Below, in pieces: positions 16,433-26,198 of a stretch of DNA of 64,000 nucleotides (position 1 is the stretch's first letter; each line of letters starts with the position of its first letter). Below the pieces are notes generated by a model. It saw only the letters and a program-made list of their open reading frames with translations, was not told the DNA's origin and made no database searches. The DNA is from Succinatimonas sp. CAG:777. Lineage in GTDB: Bacteria; Pseudomonadota; Gammaproteobacteria; Enterobacterales; Succinivibrionaceae. The stretch covers positions 5,492 through 69,491 of the forward strand of contig HF987947.1 of assembly GCA_000431835.1 (NCBI GenBank). The letters are read 5' to 3'. The translations under genes were made by a program, and so were the position numbers.

Positions 16433-17173
16433 CTACTTAGAACACCAATCTTTGAGCATAGATCTCAATCTTGCCATAGACTGGGAAATTAGCTGACTAA
16501 TTCTTGACTCACTCAAATCAAGAACTTTACCTATTTCTTTTAAGTTCAATTCTTCATCATAATACAAAGAAAGAACCTGTTGTTCTCGCTCTGGAAGCTT
16601 TTTAATAGCTTCTACAAGCGATACCTTAAACTTTGATGTTGCTAGAGTATCAAATAATTTATCTTTGGTGTTATCACCACCCTCTGCAATAACATCGGCA
16701 CTTACGCCAAGATCTTCAATACCAATCATCTGACTTGATGAAGAATCATTAAGCATCTGATGATATTTATCGATATCAACTCCAAGTTCGTTTGCAATTT
16801 CAAAATCTCTAGGCTCTCTACCTAATTTGTTAGACAGTCTTGAGATTGCATCTGAAATGCTTCTTGTATTCTGATGGACTGAACGAGGTGCCCAATCTGA
16901 CTGACGTAACTCATCAATCATAGCACCACGAATTCTGATGGAAGCATATGTTTCAAACACAGCTCCATGCCCATCCTCATAATGTGAAGCCGCGTCCATA
17001 AGTCCAATCATGCCAGATTGGATCAGATCATCAACTTCAACGCATGCAGGTAGTCTTGCCTTCAAATGAAGAGCAATTCTTTTTACCAATGGCGCATAAG
17101 ACTCTACAAGTCTGTTCATATCCAGACGCTGTTGAGCCTGATAAGCTTTTGCTCCGTTTAACATACCTGACAT
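16433..17173 (-). CDS. fliA: Flagellar sigma factor sigma-28 FliA
   Basis: The 246-residue protein has the sigma-70 regions in order: region 2 (LVKRIALHLKARLP, DDLIQSGMIGLMDAA, YASIRIRGAMIDELRQSDWAPRSV), region 3 (about 110-140) and region 4 (KLPEREQQVLSLYYDEELNLKEIG, then SESRISQLISQSMARLR). It is the class III flagellar sigma factor that reads late flagellar and chemotaxis genes. Its place after flhG is conserved in polar-flagellated gammaproteobacteria. The anti-sigma factor FlgM is not in the window. Confidence 0.94.
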   Translation of the reverse strand: MSGMLNGAKAYQAQQRLDMNRLVESYAPLVKRIALHLKARLPACVEVDDLIQSGMIGLMDAASHYEDGHGAVFETYASIRIRGAMIDELRQSDWAPRSVHQNTRSISDAISRLSNKLGREPRDFEIANELGVDIDKYHQMLNDSSSSQMIGIEDLGVSADVIAEGGDNTKDKLFDTLATSKFKVSLVEAIKKLPEREQQVLSLYYDEELNLKEIGKVLDLSESRISQLISQSMARLRSMLKDWCSK

Positions 17174-17231
17174 ATACTATTCTTTCTTTTGTAAACGCTA
17201 TCTTCTTTTATAATAAGCGTTTTTGTTCTTA

Positions 17232-18062
17232 TTACTTATTGTTTTTGATCAAATTTTCAACAAAAAATTCCAAATGACCGCCAGCTACTTCTGGAATTGG
17301 CCAAGTAGTAATTCTATTTGCTAGAGTTCTAAATGCTCTTGCAGCAGGTGAAGTTGGGAACACCTCAACTACACATGAACGCTGACGAATAGCTTTTCTC
17401 ATATTCATATCTACAGGAATACAAGCTACTAACTCTAGTGTTGCATCAATAAAGCGCTCGGTTACGGTAACGAGTTTCTGGTACATCAGCTTACCCTCAT
17501 CTAATGAATGTAACTGATTACCAATAATCTTGAATTTCTTGACACCATAATCACGGGATAAAACTTTCATCTGAGCATAAGCATCCGCTACAGAGGTTGG
17601 CTCGTTGCATACAACCATCAGAACATCTTGAGCTGCACGGCAGAAGGATAGAACCATGTCAGAGATGCCAGCTGCGGTATCAACAATGAAATAATCAATA
17701 TCTTCTTTTAAGGTTGAGAAAGCTCTGATTAAACCTGCATGCTGCTCTACAGTTAATTCAACCATTTGCTTTAAACCTGACGAAGCAGGAACAATTCTCA
17801 AGCCATGAGGTCCAGTCTGCAGGATATCTTGCAGTTCACACTCACCGTTTAACACATGACCTAAGTTCTTATCTACTTTAAGACCTAACATAACATCGAT
17901 GTTAGCAAGTCCTAAGTCAGCATCAAACAGCATAACTTTTTTGCCCATTTGGCATAATGCTACAGCAAGATTCAGTGAAACACTAGACTTGCCCACACCA
18001 CCTTTACCACCGGTTACAGTGATTACTTTTACTTTGCGTCTGCCGTTTGCTAGTTCTGCCAT
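17232..18062 (-). CDS. flhG: Flagellar number regulator FlhG (FleN), MinD-like ATPase
   Basis: The 276-residue MinD/ParA-type ATPase has the deviant Walker A TGGKGGVGKSS (residues 17-27), switch I FDADLGLANIDVMLG and DYFIVDTAAGI (Walker B). FlhG restrains flagellar number at the pole by opposing FlhF and, in several species, by inhibiting the FlrA/FleQ activator. The gene sits 27 bp downstream of flhF and upstream of fliA, the classical order. The C-terminal hydrophobic/charged segment EFFVENLIKNN could form the membrane-targeting helix seen in MinD relatives. Confidence 0.92.
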   Translation of the reverse strand: MAELANGRRKVKVITVTGGKGGVGKSSVSLNLAVALCQMGKKVMLFDADLGLANIDVMLGLKVDKNLGHVLNGECELQDILQTGPHGLRIVPASSGLKQMVELTVEQHAGLIRAFSTLKEDIDYFIVDTAAGISDMVLSFCRAAQDVLMVVCNEPTSVADAYAQMKVLSRDYGVKKFKIIGNQLHSLDEGKLMYQKLVTVTERFIDATLELVACIPVDMNMRKAIRQRSCVVEVFPTSPAARAFRTLANRITTWPIPEVAGGHLEFFVENLIKNNK

Positions 18063-18089
18063 TTTTTATCCTTCTTATAATAAAATCTG

Positions 18090-19571
18090 TTAGGCTTCTT
18101 TATCTAAAGCTATCTTTGCAACGTCATTTTCAACAGCACTTAAAGCCTTGACAGCTAAAGTTCTTGAAACTGGAACAGACAGATCCTCTGGAACTCTTTG
18201 TCCATCTGTTATATATGAAAGTGTCAAATTTTGCTTTATGCATAAAGATAAAGCATCTGCTAAAGATTCACTTTCATCTACCTTAGTCAAGATCAATCCT
18301 TTAAGGCCTATTGAGTTAAAGTGCTCATAAGCCTGTTCTAGTACCCTGCGTTGAGCAGTTGCAGGCAATACTAAATAGTGCTTGAGTTTTAACTTTGACT
18401 GCTGTTTTAACTGTGCAATTTGTGTGCCAAATCTTTCATCATGTAGACCGACACCCACAGTATCAACTAGAACTAAACTTTTATCTCTTAGTGTATATAA
18501 CATCTCAGGGAGCTCATCTAGCGATTTTATCGCAAAAGTTGAACATCCCATGATCCTTCCGTAAGTCTTTACCTGCTCTACAGCACCAATTCTATAATGA
18601 TCAGCTGTAATTAAAGCAACTCTGTCAGGTCCATATCTCATTACAAATCTAGCAGCTAATTTCGCCAGAGTTGTTGTTTTACCGACACCTGCTGGACCTA
18701 TAAGTGTCACTATTCCGCCTTCATTGACAATTTCATCCTGTCCTACAGTAAGTCTCTTCTCAACAATAGAGGCTAACTGTCTCCAAGCAAAATTAAATGA
18801 AGCATCAGCATCAATATTTTCAGATAGTTCTTGTGAAAGGCGTTTTTCAAAACCTGAACTTAATAGCAGTTCGTAAATCATGGCTCTTACAGGCTCTTCC
18901 CTTTTCTTACTATCTGACATGAGGCCTGCAAGCTCAAATTGCAAGAGACGACGAATAGAATCTACTTCCTGACGCATCTTAGAGAGCTCATTTTTCTCAT
19001 TTAGAGACTCTTTAGATTCGTAAGATGAAATTCCGTGTGTTGTTTCTACCTTTTTGGCTAAATCTCTGTCTTTTTCTTTAACAAAAAGATCTTTTAGACC
19101 TGATTGCTCTGAAAGAGGTGCAGGTGGAACTTTATTTGTATAAGAGGTATTTGCAACCTTTTTAGCTTCTTGAGCCTTATTCTGCTCTTGCTTTTGACGC
19201 TCTAAGATCTCTAACAGGCTTCTGGCAAAGCCTTCAGCTTTTGAACCGCCAACGATATTTTTGTTGGCAGAAGTTTCTTTTGAAGGTTGGGCTTTAGCTA
19301 CTATTTTAGATGAGGTTAAAGTAACTTCATCATCTTTGATTATTCTAGATAGAGGAGAATCCTCTTTGAGGACTTTACTGGTGATACTGTCGTTATCAGC
19401 TGTAGTAGACAGCTCTTCTACACTTACTGTCTTAGTTTCAACGCCAGCAATGATTTCAACACCATTTGCAACACGCTTGTTAGACATAATAACAGCCTCT
19501 GCACCTAGCTCTTCTTTTATTTTTGCAAGAGCTGAGCGCATATCTGCAGCAACAAAGCGTTTTAATTTCAT
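18090..19571 (-). CDS. flhF: Flagellar placement GTPase FlhF (SRP family)
   Basis: The 493-residue protein has the FlhF basic N-terminus (MKLKRFVAADMRSALAKI), a variable low-complexity middle (about 60-200, Lys/Ser/Glu-rich) and the NG GTPase domain. The GTPase carries G1 LIGPAGVGKTTTLAKLAARF split around residue 295, DTVGVG for the DTxG box and TKVDES for base recognition. FlhF is an SRP-type GTPase that recruits the first flagellar components to the pole. With flhG it controls position and number. It lies 161 bp downstream of flhA. Confidence 0.93.
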   Translation of the reverse strand: MKLKRFVAADMRSALAKIKEELGAEAVIMSNKRVANGVEIIAGVETKTVSVEELSTTADNDSITSKVLKEDSPLSRIIKDDEVTLTSSKIVAKAQPSKETSANKNIVGGSKAEGFARSLLEILERQKQEQNKAQEAKKVANTSYTNKVPPAPLSEQSGLKDLFVKEKDRDLAKKVETTHGISSYESKESLNEKNELSKMRQEVDSIRRLLQFELAGLMSDSKKREEPVRAMIYELLLSSGFEKRLSQELSENIDADASFNFAWRQLASIVEKRLTVGQDEIVNEGGIVTLIGPAGVGKTTTLAKLAARFVMRYGPDRVALITADHYRIGAVEQVKTYGRIMGCSTFAIKSLDELPEMLYTLRDKSLVLVDTVGVGLHDERFGTQIAQLKQQSKLKLKHYLVLPATAQRRVLEQAYEHFNSIGLKGLILTKVDESESLADALSLCIKQNLTLSYITDGQRVPEDLSVPVSRTLAVKALSAVENDVAKIALDKEA

Positions 19572-19732
19572 TTAGAACTCGTTCTTTTTATAATTTAGTG
19601 ACACTTCTGAAAATCTGTACAATTTTCTGTAAAAGTGCGATTTAAGTCAATGACTAAACGTATAATAAATTCAATATTGTTAAGTAGATTGTGCTATTTT
19701 AGATAAAAAAATTTCAATCTTCACGATTTTTT

Positions 19733-21943
19733 CTAGCGCATACCAAGATTCTGCTGATTATTCTGATTTCCAACCACACTGACAATCTTAATCTGTTTGT
19801 CATCAGGTACCTCCTGATAAGAAAGTACTCTCAATCCTGGAATTGTATTCTTAACAAATCTTGATAAGGTTGATCTTAGGATACCTGATGTCAATAAGAT
19901 AGCAGGCTCGCCTTCCATTTCCTGATTTGAGGTAGCATCCATAAGTGAGCGCTGTAATCTGTCAGCCATACCAGGCTCAATACCAATACCTTCGGCGCCA
20001 CCTGTTTCTAAGGACTTATGTAAAACTTTCTCTAAATCTGGAGCTAAGGTAATTACAGGAATAGTATTTTCTGAACCTACTATATCCTGAATAATCAGAC
20101 GGCGTAAACCGATGCGACAAGCTGCGGTTAACACCTCAGGATCCTGACTCTTAGGACCGTACTCAACTAAGGTTTCAAGTACAGTTCTCATATCACGAAT
20201 AGGCACACCTTCGTTCAGAAGGTTCTGCAGAATATGAGTTAAAAGGCCTAAATTGATAACTGATGGAACCAAACCATTTACAAGTTTTGGCTGAGACTTT
20301 GCCACAATATCGAGAATATTTTGAACTTCTTCTTGGCCTAACAAAGAAGCACAGTTATTTACTAAAATCTGAGATAAATGAGTTGCAATTACAGTTGAAC
20401 AATCAACAACGGTATAACCTAAACCTAAAGCCTTGTCATTATCGTTTTTGCTGATCCAAACTGCATCAAGACCAAAGGCAGGATCTTTTGCCTTAAGACC
20501 AGGTATGTCACCGAATACCTGACCTGGATTAATTGCCATGTCGCGCTCTGGCTGAATTTCAGCTTCACCGAAGGTTACGCCCATGATGGTAATTCTGTAG
20601 AAGTTTGGTCCTAAATCAAGATTATCTCTGATATGTACAGGTGGAATTAAAAAGCCTAAATCCTGAGATAACTTCTTTCTTACACCTTTTACACGATTTA
20701 AAAGTTCACCATTTTGATTTTTATCCACCATAGGAATAAGTCTGTAACCTACTTCAAGGCCGATAACATCAACTTCAGATACATCATCCCATGACAGTTC
20801 TTTTTGCTCAGCATTAGGAGCACCAGCTTTAGCTCCACCCTTTTGTACTTCTGTTTTAGACTTAAGTTCTAATGCTTCTTTATGTTTCTTAATAATTACA
20901 CCGATAATGGCGCAAATTGAAGCTAACATTAGGAAAGCTACATGAGGCATACCAGGTACTACACCCATCACTGCTAAAACAGATGCTACGATATACATAG
21001 TCTTAGGTTTTGAGAACAGATCGGTAACAACCTGCTGTCCCATTTCCTGTTTAGAGCTACTCTGACGGGTCACAATAATAGCTGATGCTACAGATAAGAG
21101 TAGGGAAGGTATCTGTGCTACCAGACCATCACCGATGGTTAGGATAGCAAAGATTGAGGCTGCTTCTCCTACAGATAGACCGTGATTGAAAGTACCGATG
21201 ATAATACCGCCTACAAGGTTGATTAACATAATCAAAAGACCTGCAACAGCATCACCTTTTACGAATTTTGAAGCACCGTCCATGGAACCATAGAAGTCAG
21301 CTTCTCTTGTAACATCTATACGTCTTTGTCTTGCTGTATCCTGATCGATAATACCAGCATTCAAGTCAGCATCAATAGACATCTGCTTGCCAGGCATAGC
21401 ATCCAAGGTAAATCTTGCAGATACTTCAGCGATACGACCTGCACCTTTGGTTACAACCTGGAAGTTAATGATGATCAAGATAGCAAATACGATGATACCT
21501 ACTGTGTAGTTACCACCCATAACCACATTACCGAAAGCTTCAATAACTTTACCTGCAGCTGAGGTACCATCCTGTCCATGCAACAGGATCACACGAGTTG
21601 AAGCTACATTTAAGGACAATCTTAAGATAGTGGTTAACAGTAGAACTGAAGGAAAAGAGCCAAAGTCTAATGGTTTTTGTGAATAAATTGCAACCAATAA
21701 TACAATCATGGATAAAGCGATGTTCAAAGAGAACAGCATATCCAAAAGAAATGGAGGCATTGGCAAAGTGATCATGGACAGACAAGCTAGCACCAGGATA
21801 GGAGTACCTATCTTGAACATAGAGATCTTCTTATAGGCGGTATTGCCTATAGCAAGACCTTTTGCTACTTTCTCGTTACGCTTTGCTGCTCCAATAAAAT
21901 TGGTAATAGCAGCAGGAACCTTTATCTTATCTAGAACTGCCAC
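19733..21943 (-). CDS. flhA: Flagellar type III export gate protein FlhA
   Basis: The 736-residue protein has eight predicted membrane segments in the N-terminal half (about 45-345). These include the conserved export-gate loop (GRIAEVSARFTLDAMPGKQM, then ADLNAGIIDQDTARQRR). The cytoplasmic domain (about 380-720) would bind export chaperones and substrates. The start used is GTG 21943, which is unusual and has only a weak upstream GGA. The first 40 residues vary in the family, so the true start could be somewhat downstream. It heads the flagellar run, with the housekeeping genes yqcC and ruvX upstream rather than flhB. Confidence 0.93.
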   Translation of the reverse strand: MAVLDKIKVPAAITNFIGAAKRNEKVAKGLAIGNTAYKKISMFKIGTPILVLACLSMITLPMPPFLLDMLFSLNIALSMIVLLVAIYSQKPLDFGSFPSVLLLTTILRLSLNVASTRVILLHGQDGTSAAGKVIEAFGNVVMGGNYTVGIIVFAILIIINFQVVTKGAGRIAEVSARFTLDAMPGKQMSIDADLNAGIIDQDTARQRRIDVTREADFYGSMDGASKFVKGDAVAGLLIMLINLVGGIIIGTFNHGLSVGEAASIFAILTIGDGLVAQIPSLLLSVASAIIVTRQSSSKQEMGQQVVTDLFSKPKTMYIVASVLAVMGVVPGMPHVAFLMLASICAIIGVIIKKHKEALELKSKTEVQKGGAKAGAPNAEQKELSWDDVSEVDVIGLEVGYRLIPMVDKNQNGELLNRVKGVRKKLSQDLGFLIPPVHIRDNLDLGPNFYRITIMGVTFGEAEIQPERDMAINPGQVFGDIPGLKAKDPAFGLDAVWISKNDNDKALGLGYTVVDCSTVIATHLSQILVNNCASLLGQEEVQNILDIVAKSQPKLVNGLVPSVINLGLLTHILQNLLNEGVPIRDMRTVLETLVEYGPKSQDPEVLTAACRIGLRRLIIQDIVGSENTIPVITLAPDLEKVLHKSLETGGAEGIGIEPGMADRLQRSLMDATSNQEMEGEPAILLTSGILRSTLSRFVKNTIPGLRVLSYQEVPDDKQIKIVSVVGNQNNQQNLGMR

Positions 21944-21998
21944 GTGTCAAAATTCCGTAAATTAGTATTTATTGGCTGTAATAAGCATTTTATGTGCC

Positions 21999-22334
21999 TT
22001 ACAGTTCAAAAATCTTATCAAACTCTATCAAGGTTTTTATAAGATCTTTATATTCTTGCCACCTGCCTCTATATATTTCTTGGGCATATGTGTGAATGAG
22101 CACTTTTTGAGGTAGCGGATTATCTGAATTTACAATTTCCATCATTCTTGGAAACAGCACAAATTCTAACCATTGATGAAATTCCATGGTATCCATGAAA
22201 AAAGGAGTGTTGGTATTAAAGGCACTGTCATCTGGTCGGTTCATTCCATTTGACCACAGACCTAATTTATCAAGTTCAGTCTTGATATTAGATAAAGACA
22301 AAACTACTTGTTCTTTTTTATTAAGTTTACTCAT
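21999..22334 (-). CDS. yqcC: YqcC family protein (DUF446)
   Basis: The 111-residue protein matches YqcC, with the diagnostic block TPFFMDTMEFHQWLEFVLFPRM (here split as TPFFMDTMEFHQWL and EFVLFPRMMEIV) and a helical C-terminus. The biochemical role is not established; in enterobacteria it lies beside the pseudouridine synthase truC. The start ATG 22334 overlaps the ruvX stop in the sequence ATGAGTAA, so the two genes are translationally coupled. Confidence 0.85.
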   Translation of the reverse strand: MSKLNKKEQVVLSLSNIKTELDKLGLWSNGMNRPDDSAFNTNTPFFMDTMEFHQWLEFVLFPRMMEIVNSDNPLPQKVLIHTYAQEIYRGRWQEYKDLIKTLIEFDKIFEL

Positions 22335-22746
22335 TTTCTGAAAAATACTGCTCAAGAATAGCTACAGCTGACAAACAATCAATGGAACCTTTATCTTTAG
22401 CTAAAGCTTTAAAACCACCTTTTGAGAAGATCTCTTCTTTTGCCTGAGCAGAGGTCAATCTTTCATCCACAAAAGAAACCTTAATTTTAAAGTTCTGAGA
22501 CAGTCTATTTCCAAATTTTCTGGCTCTTTTGGTCATCAACTGCTCAGTACCATCCATATTCAAGGGAAGTCCTACCACAAACAGAGATGGACGCCAGTCA
22601 GAAACTAGTTTTTTTAGCTGGGTCTCATTAGGGATACCATCTTTAGCAATAATTGCTTTTTGAGGAGTGCAGGTTTTAGTAACAGTGTTTCCTGTAGCTA
22701 TGCCTATATGTGAGGTTCCAAAGTCAAAACAGATAATGGTACTCAA
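22327..22746 (-). CDS. ruvX: RuvX/YqgF-type RNase H-like nuclease
   Basis: The 139-residue protein has the YqgF signatures CFDFGTSHIGIATG (catalytic Asp), VVGLPLNMDGTEQ and FVDERLTSAQAKE. The family acts in 16S rRNA 5' maturation and has been described as a Holliday-junction resolvase. The start is TTG 22746, which overlaps the TGA of the upstream ATPase gene (TTGA), suggesting coupling. In many gammaproteobacteria it follows yqgE; here it follows a DnaC-like ATPase gene instead. Confidence 0.88.
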   Translation of the reverse strand: MSTIICFDFGTSHIGIATGNTVTKTCTPQKAIIAKDGIPNETQLKKLVSDWRPSLFVVGLPLNMDGTEQLMTKRARKFGNRLSQNFKIKVSFVDERLTSAQAKEEIFSKGGFKALAKDKGSIDCLSAVAILEQYFSENE

Positions 22747-23555
22747 TTTAATCTCGCTCCACCAAAGAGAATAGGTTGTCTTCTACTTGTACCAAATAAA
22801 GCTGCAGTTAATACAGAATAATCCTTTAAAGACTCAAAACACTCATCACCTAAATGATTGTGCATCATAGTAGGATGCAGTGGAGTAGTAATTACCATAG
22901 GCAGGTTATTAGCTCTTCTTACTCTTAAAAGCTCAGGTAAAACCTGTCTGTCATAAGCTGTTAAAGCCTCATTGTTCTTGCAAAGACCATCTAGGATTAA
23001 AAGATCAACTGAAATAAAACGCTGCCATGATTTATTCTTAGCTTCAATGTCATAGCTTGTATCAGCCTGACTTGGAACTCTAGCTTTCTTGATTTGACTG
23101 TAATCACAGATTTCAACATCTTTGAATTTTTTATTTAAGACTTCGTTTGCAATGCAATTACAAATATAGGTTTTGCCGGTTCCAGCAGGCCCCTGCAATA
23201 AAAATAAAGGAGGGGCTGCTGAAAATTGTCCTGATAAAAAAGCCATATAACAAAAAGACTTGGCAGCTGCGATAGCATCTTTGTTCATCTCATCTTGTAT
23301 AGCTTTTTCAAAATTATTGTCAGGTAATACCTTTTTGCTTTCGTAGATGCTATTTACAAAAGATTTGTGATTTTCAAGACGTTCTTTAGCAAGTTCTATA
23401 CTTGCCCTTTTTGCGTCCATTGCTCGCAATGTTGCTACATCATCTTTCTTATTCAAAGAAGAAAGATCAACTTTATTTCCAGCAAGCTCTTCAATAGCTT
23501 TGACTAAAGTTTCAAAGCCATTGTGCATTCCATTTTTGTTAATATCTTCTGCCAT
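22743..23555 (-). CDS. DnaC/IstB-like AAA+ ATPase with altered Walker B
   Basis: The 270-residue protein has a helical N-terminal part (about 1-110) and a C-terminal ATPase domain. The ATPase shows a good Walker A (LLQGPAGTGKTYICNC, 119-134) and a Walker B DLLILDGL. In DnaC and IstB the Walker B Asp is followed by Glu, but here it is Gly190, so hydrolysis may be impaired. The layout resembles the DnaC helicase loader (245 residues), and no transposase lies nearby, which argues against IstB. It overlaps ruvX by 4 bp. A role in replication loading is plausible but unproven. Upstream is 330 bp of gene-poor sequence, so it is probably the first gene of an operon with ruvX and yqcC. Confidence 0.7.
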   Translation of the reverse strand: MAEDINKNGMHNGFETLVKAIEELAGNKVDLSSLNKKDDVATLRAMDAKRASIELAKERLENHKSFVNSIYESKKVLPDNNFEKAIQDEMNKDAIAAAKSFCYMAFLSGQFSAAPPLFLLQGPAGTGKTYICNCIANEVLNKKFKDVEICDYSQIKKARVPSQADTSYDIEAKNKSWQRFISVDLLILDGLCKNNEALTAYDRQVLPELLRVRRANNLPMVITTPLHPTMMHNHLGDECFESLKDYSVLTAALFGTSRRQPILFGGARLN

Positions 23556-23888
23556 ACCATCCTCAAAAAATCTTGGCTTAATTCTACCAAATTAAAGAGG
23601 ATTAAACTCTATTATTCATAGATATTATTTAAAGGAATGAGTTTTGGGAAATATAAAAATACCTATGTAAACTGGCTTACTACATACATCCACTTTACAG
23701 AAGTTTTAAGTTAAGTAAACGTGTTTAGTCCAAATATTAAAACTACAAAGATGTGAGTTTGAAACTTACAGGCACATCGACATTAAGCTCTCTATCTACA
23801 ATCTTAATGTCAAAGCCAACAGCCTTTTTTGGGTATTCATTTTTTTTCTTTTCTCATTTAATGTGAATAGACTTTTAAACAGGAGCTT
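23556..23888. other. Gene-poor 333-bp stretch between the DnaC-like gene and the hutX remnant
   Basis: I find no intact gene. On the minus strand a short open stretch at about 23745-23843 reads EYPKKAVGFDIKIVDREL followed by NVDVPVSFKLTSL and a TAG. It could be the tail of another decayed gene, but it is too short to identify. The promoter of the DnaC-like gene should lie near 23560-23640. Confidence 0.4.
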
Positions 23889-24385
23889 TTAATCTTTGTT
23901 GTTCAAGATAAAAGACATGAATTGCTCTATTTCACTTTCATCATGCTGATGGTTTTAGCGACCTAAATACAGTGAAAAGATTGAATTACCATCTTTTCCT
24001 AAGAAGACTACCTGGTAGGAGGTAAGATGCATAAAAGGAAGCTTTAAAAAAGCTATGTGTGAGACAGAGTCTTTGACTAAATGACCATTTAGACAACCTT
24101 TTTCAAAGAGATTGAAATAGCCCATTCCCTCTTTACCAGGACCTATCCTTGTATCGATTTCAAAGATATTGCCTGCTTTTTCTAAAAATAAAGTTAACTT
24201 TTTAAAGGTGGTTAAAACTCCCAAACCTTATCAAAAGAAGCATTACCTAAAATCAAGGTCTCCTTTTCATCAAGATTTTGTAATATTTCAAGTTCACTTG
24301 TCTTTAAAGTGTTCTTTAGCATCATAAGTTCCATGCATTTGCCTGAGGATACAATCTCCTCAATTTTTGTTTTTAATTCATTCAT
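23889..24385 (-). pseudogene. hutX: hutX (heme utilisation carrier) pseudogene: frameshift plus internal stop
   Basis: From ATG 24385 the frame reads 57 codons, ending ASFDKVWEF before a stop. A one-base shift near 24216-24222 restores the family sequence (TTFKKLTLFLEKAGNIFEI, GPGKEGMGYFNLF, LNGHLVKDSVSHIAFLKLPFM, GNSIFSLYLGR). That frame is cut by TAA at 23955-23957. Beyond it the frame continues for 20 more HutX-like C-terminal residues (HDESEIEQFMSFILNNKD) to a natural stop at 23889. The restored length, about 165 residues, fits HutX/ChuX cytosolic heme-binding proteins. The gene is therefore intact in outline but carries two independent lesions. It follows the broken ATPase gene by 20 bp. 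Confidence 0.75.
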
Positions 24386-24405
24386 GATTTATCTCACTTA
24401 TCGTT

Positions 24406-25796
24406 TTATTTCTGATTCTTAATTTCGTTAGCATCGATGTAGTCTTCATCTATTAACTCAAGATCATGAGTAATCACCACTACACAGTGCCCTTTTTTAT
24501 AATAATCAAGCAGGATCTGCTTGATTTTGCGCATATTCAGTCCATCAAGACCTGAGGCAGGTTCATCGAGAATAAGGATCTTAGGATTTTTGCACAAAGC
24601 ACAACCTATGACTAAGCGCTGCTTTTGACCGCCTGATAAAGATTGAGGATGGCAATATTCAAAGTTCTCTAAAGAAAGCTCTTTTAAGAGCTCTTTTATG
24701 CGTTCTTTACTGTATTTTTGACCTGACAGTTCAAAACATGATTTAAGCTCATTGTGAACAGAACTCATGTTTAACTGGTAATCTGTATTCTGCAGCACAA
24801 TTGAGCCATAACTTAAAGGATGTTTTACCTTGTCATCTTTAAAGATAACCTTGCCAGATGATGGCTTTTCAAGTCCAAAGACAAGTCTTGATAATGTAGT
24901 TTTTCCAATACCGTTACGACCTAATAGCACATGAAAACCAAGAGGGAAAGACAGATTCAGATCATGAAAAATCTCTTTGCCATTTTTGTACTTAAATGAA
25001 AGATTTTGACAATAGGCAATGCAATCATTAGTTGTCTGAAGTCTATTTAAGCTTTGCCGTCTGTCTGTAACTGAGGTCTTTCTTAATCCATACTTTTTAA
25101 TAACTTCGTTTGAGATAACATTAAAGCAGCCCTCTTCAACGACACTGCCCTGCTCTAGGATATATACCTTGTCGGCATAATCTTTTAAGTAATAAAGGCG
25201 ATGATCTACTACCATAATGCAGTAGTTCTCTTTTTTCAGTCTTTGAAGAATTTTAGCTAACTCCTCAGTTGACTCAGGATCAAGATTGGCTGTAGGTTCA
25301 TCTAAAATGATGTTTTTTATCTGCATTGCAACTACTGTAGCTAATCCTACCTTTTGCTTTTGTCCTTCAGATAAAGAATCGATGGCCTGATTTCTAATCT
25401 CCCCAAGAGAGAACATCTCGATTACGTCATTAACTCTTTGTATTATTTCTGCTTTATTAAGACCTTTCCATTCAAGTGCGAAAGCAATTTCATCTTCAAC
25501 ATTTAAAGCAAAAAACTGCCTTTCAAGATCCTGAAATAAAGTACCGACAAGAGAGCTTACATAAGCTAACTCCTCTTATACAACGTTAATTCCATCAATT
25601 AAAATTTCACCTTCTAATGAGCCCCCATAGTAGTTAGGACAAAGGCTGTTTATTGCTCTTAATAAAGTTGACTTGCACAGCCTGACACTCCGGTACATAA
25701 GGTAATTTCTCCATCATAAGCAGTAAGTGAAATGTCTTTTAAATTGTTCGTTGTTTCATCAGCATAAGCATAACTTACATGTTTTAATTCAATCAT
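24406..25796 (-). pseudogene. ECF-type transporter double ATPase, disrupted in its first ATPase domain
   Basis: The gene encodes two fused ABC ATPase domains of the energy-coupling-factor type. The first starts at ATG 25796 (IELKHVSYAYADETTNNLKD). Its Walker A, which should read GVSGCGKST, is broken by a one-base loss near 25675-25676 (GTGTCAGGCTGTGCAAGTCA). An in-frame TAA follows at 25576-25578. Downstream the frame is clean to 24406. It contains the first domain's DSLSEGQKQKVGLA signature and LDEPTANLD, then a full second domain with LLGRNGIGKTT, SLSGGQKQRLV and LILDEPASGLD. A shorter protein from an internal start (for example ATG 25416) would lack the first P-loop, so I call it a pseudogene. 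It overlaps the EcfT remnant by ATGA. Confidence 0.75.
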
Positions 25797-26143
25797 GGAT
25801 GTCCTGCCTTGTTAATAAATGAACCACCACATACATACTCAAGATACAAACTTGCAGCACATACAATTACAGCCAGAGCTATAAGTGAATAATCACGACG
25901 GTGCAGACACTGATTTTTCATATTGCAGTGCTTGTTCTGTCCTATGCCTTTTAACTCACAGGCAATTCCAAGATCTTCTGAAGAGCGCAGTGACATAAAG
26001 ACTAATGGAGAGAAACTTAATCTTATAAGTAAAAAAGGATGCTTTAGAATGTTCTTAATTGAAAACTCAAAACCTCTTATCTTAATAGCCTCAAAGACTT
26101 GTTTAATGTCATTGATAAAGGAAGCTACAAAATGGCCTAGAAT
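25793..26143 (-). pseudogene. EcfT-type transmembrane subunit, 3' remnant only
   Basis: An open frame of 116 codons without a start encodes the C-terminal part of an ECF transporter T component. It includes the coupling helix motif MSLRSSEDLGIACELKGIG and a last membrane segment (SLIALAVIVCAASLYLEYV). About the first 100 residues, with most membrane segments, are missing; a TAA at 26144-26146 precedes the frame. Its stop overlaps the ATPase start, the normal EcfT/EcfA operon arrangement. No substrate-binding S component is present. The neighbouring hutX remnant suggests the system once handled heme or a related tetrapyrrole. Confidence 0.65.
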
Positions 26144-26198
26144 TTATTTTTTAAGAAGTTCTTTACAGTAAGGATTTTTTTGGTTAAGTAGTTTAAAA

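Noticed and set aside
24200..24240. Programmed frameshift in hutX
   Set aside because: No slippery sequence or stimulatory hairpin is evident, and a second lesion (internal TAA) plus two broken neighbours point to decay.
24406..25416. Could be an intact, shorter single ATP-binding gene
   Set aside because: The upstream frame encodes the rest of the first ATPase domain with its Walker A damaged. The ORF starting at 25416 would begin in the middle of that domain, so a pseudogene explains the data better.
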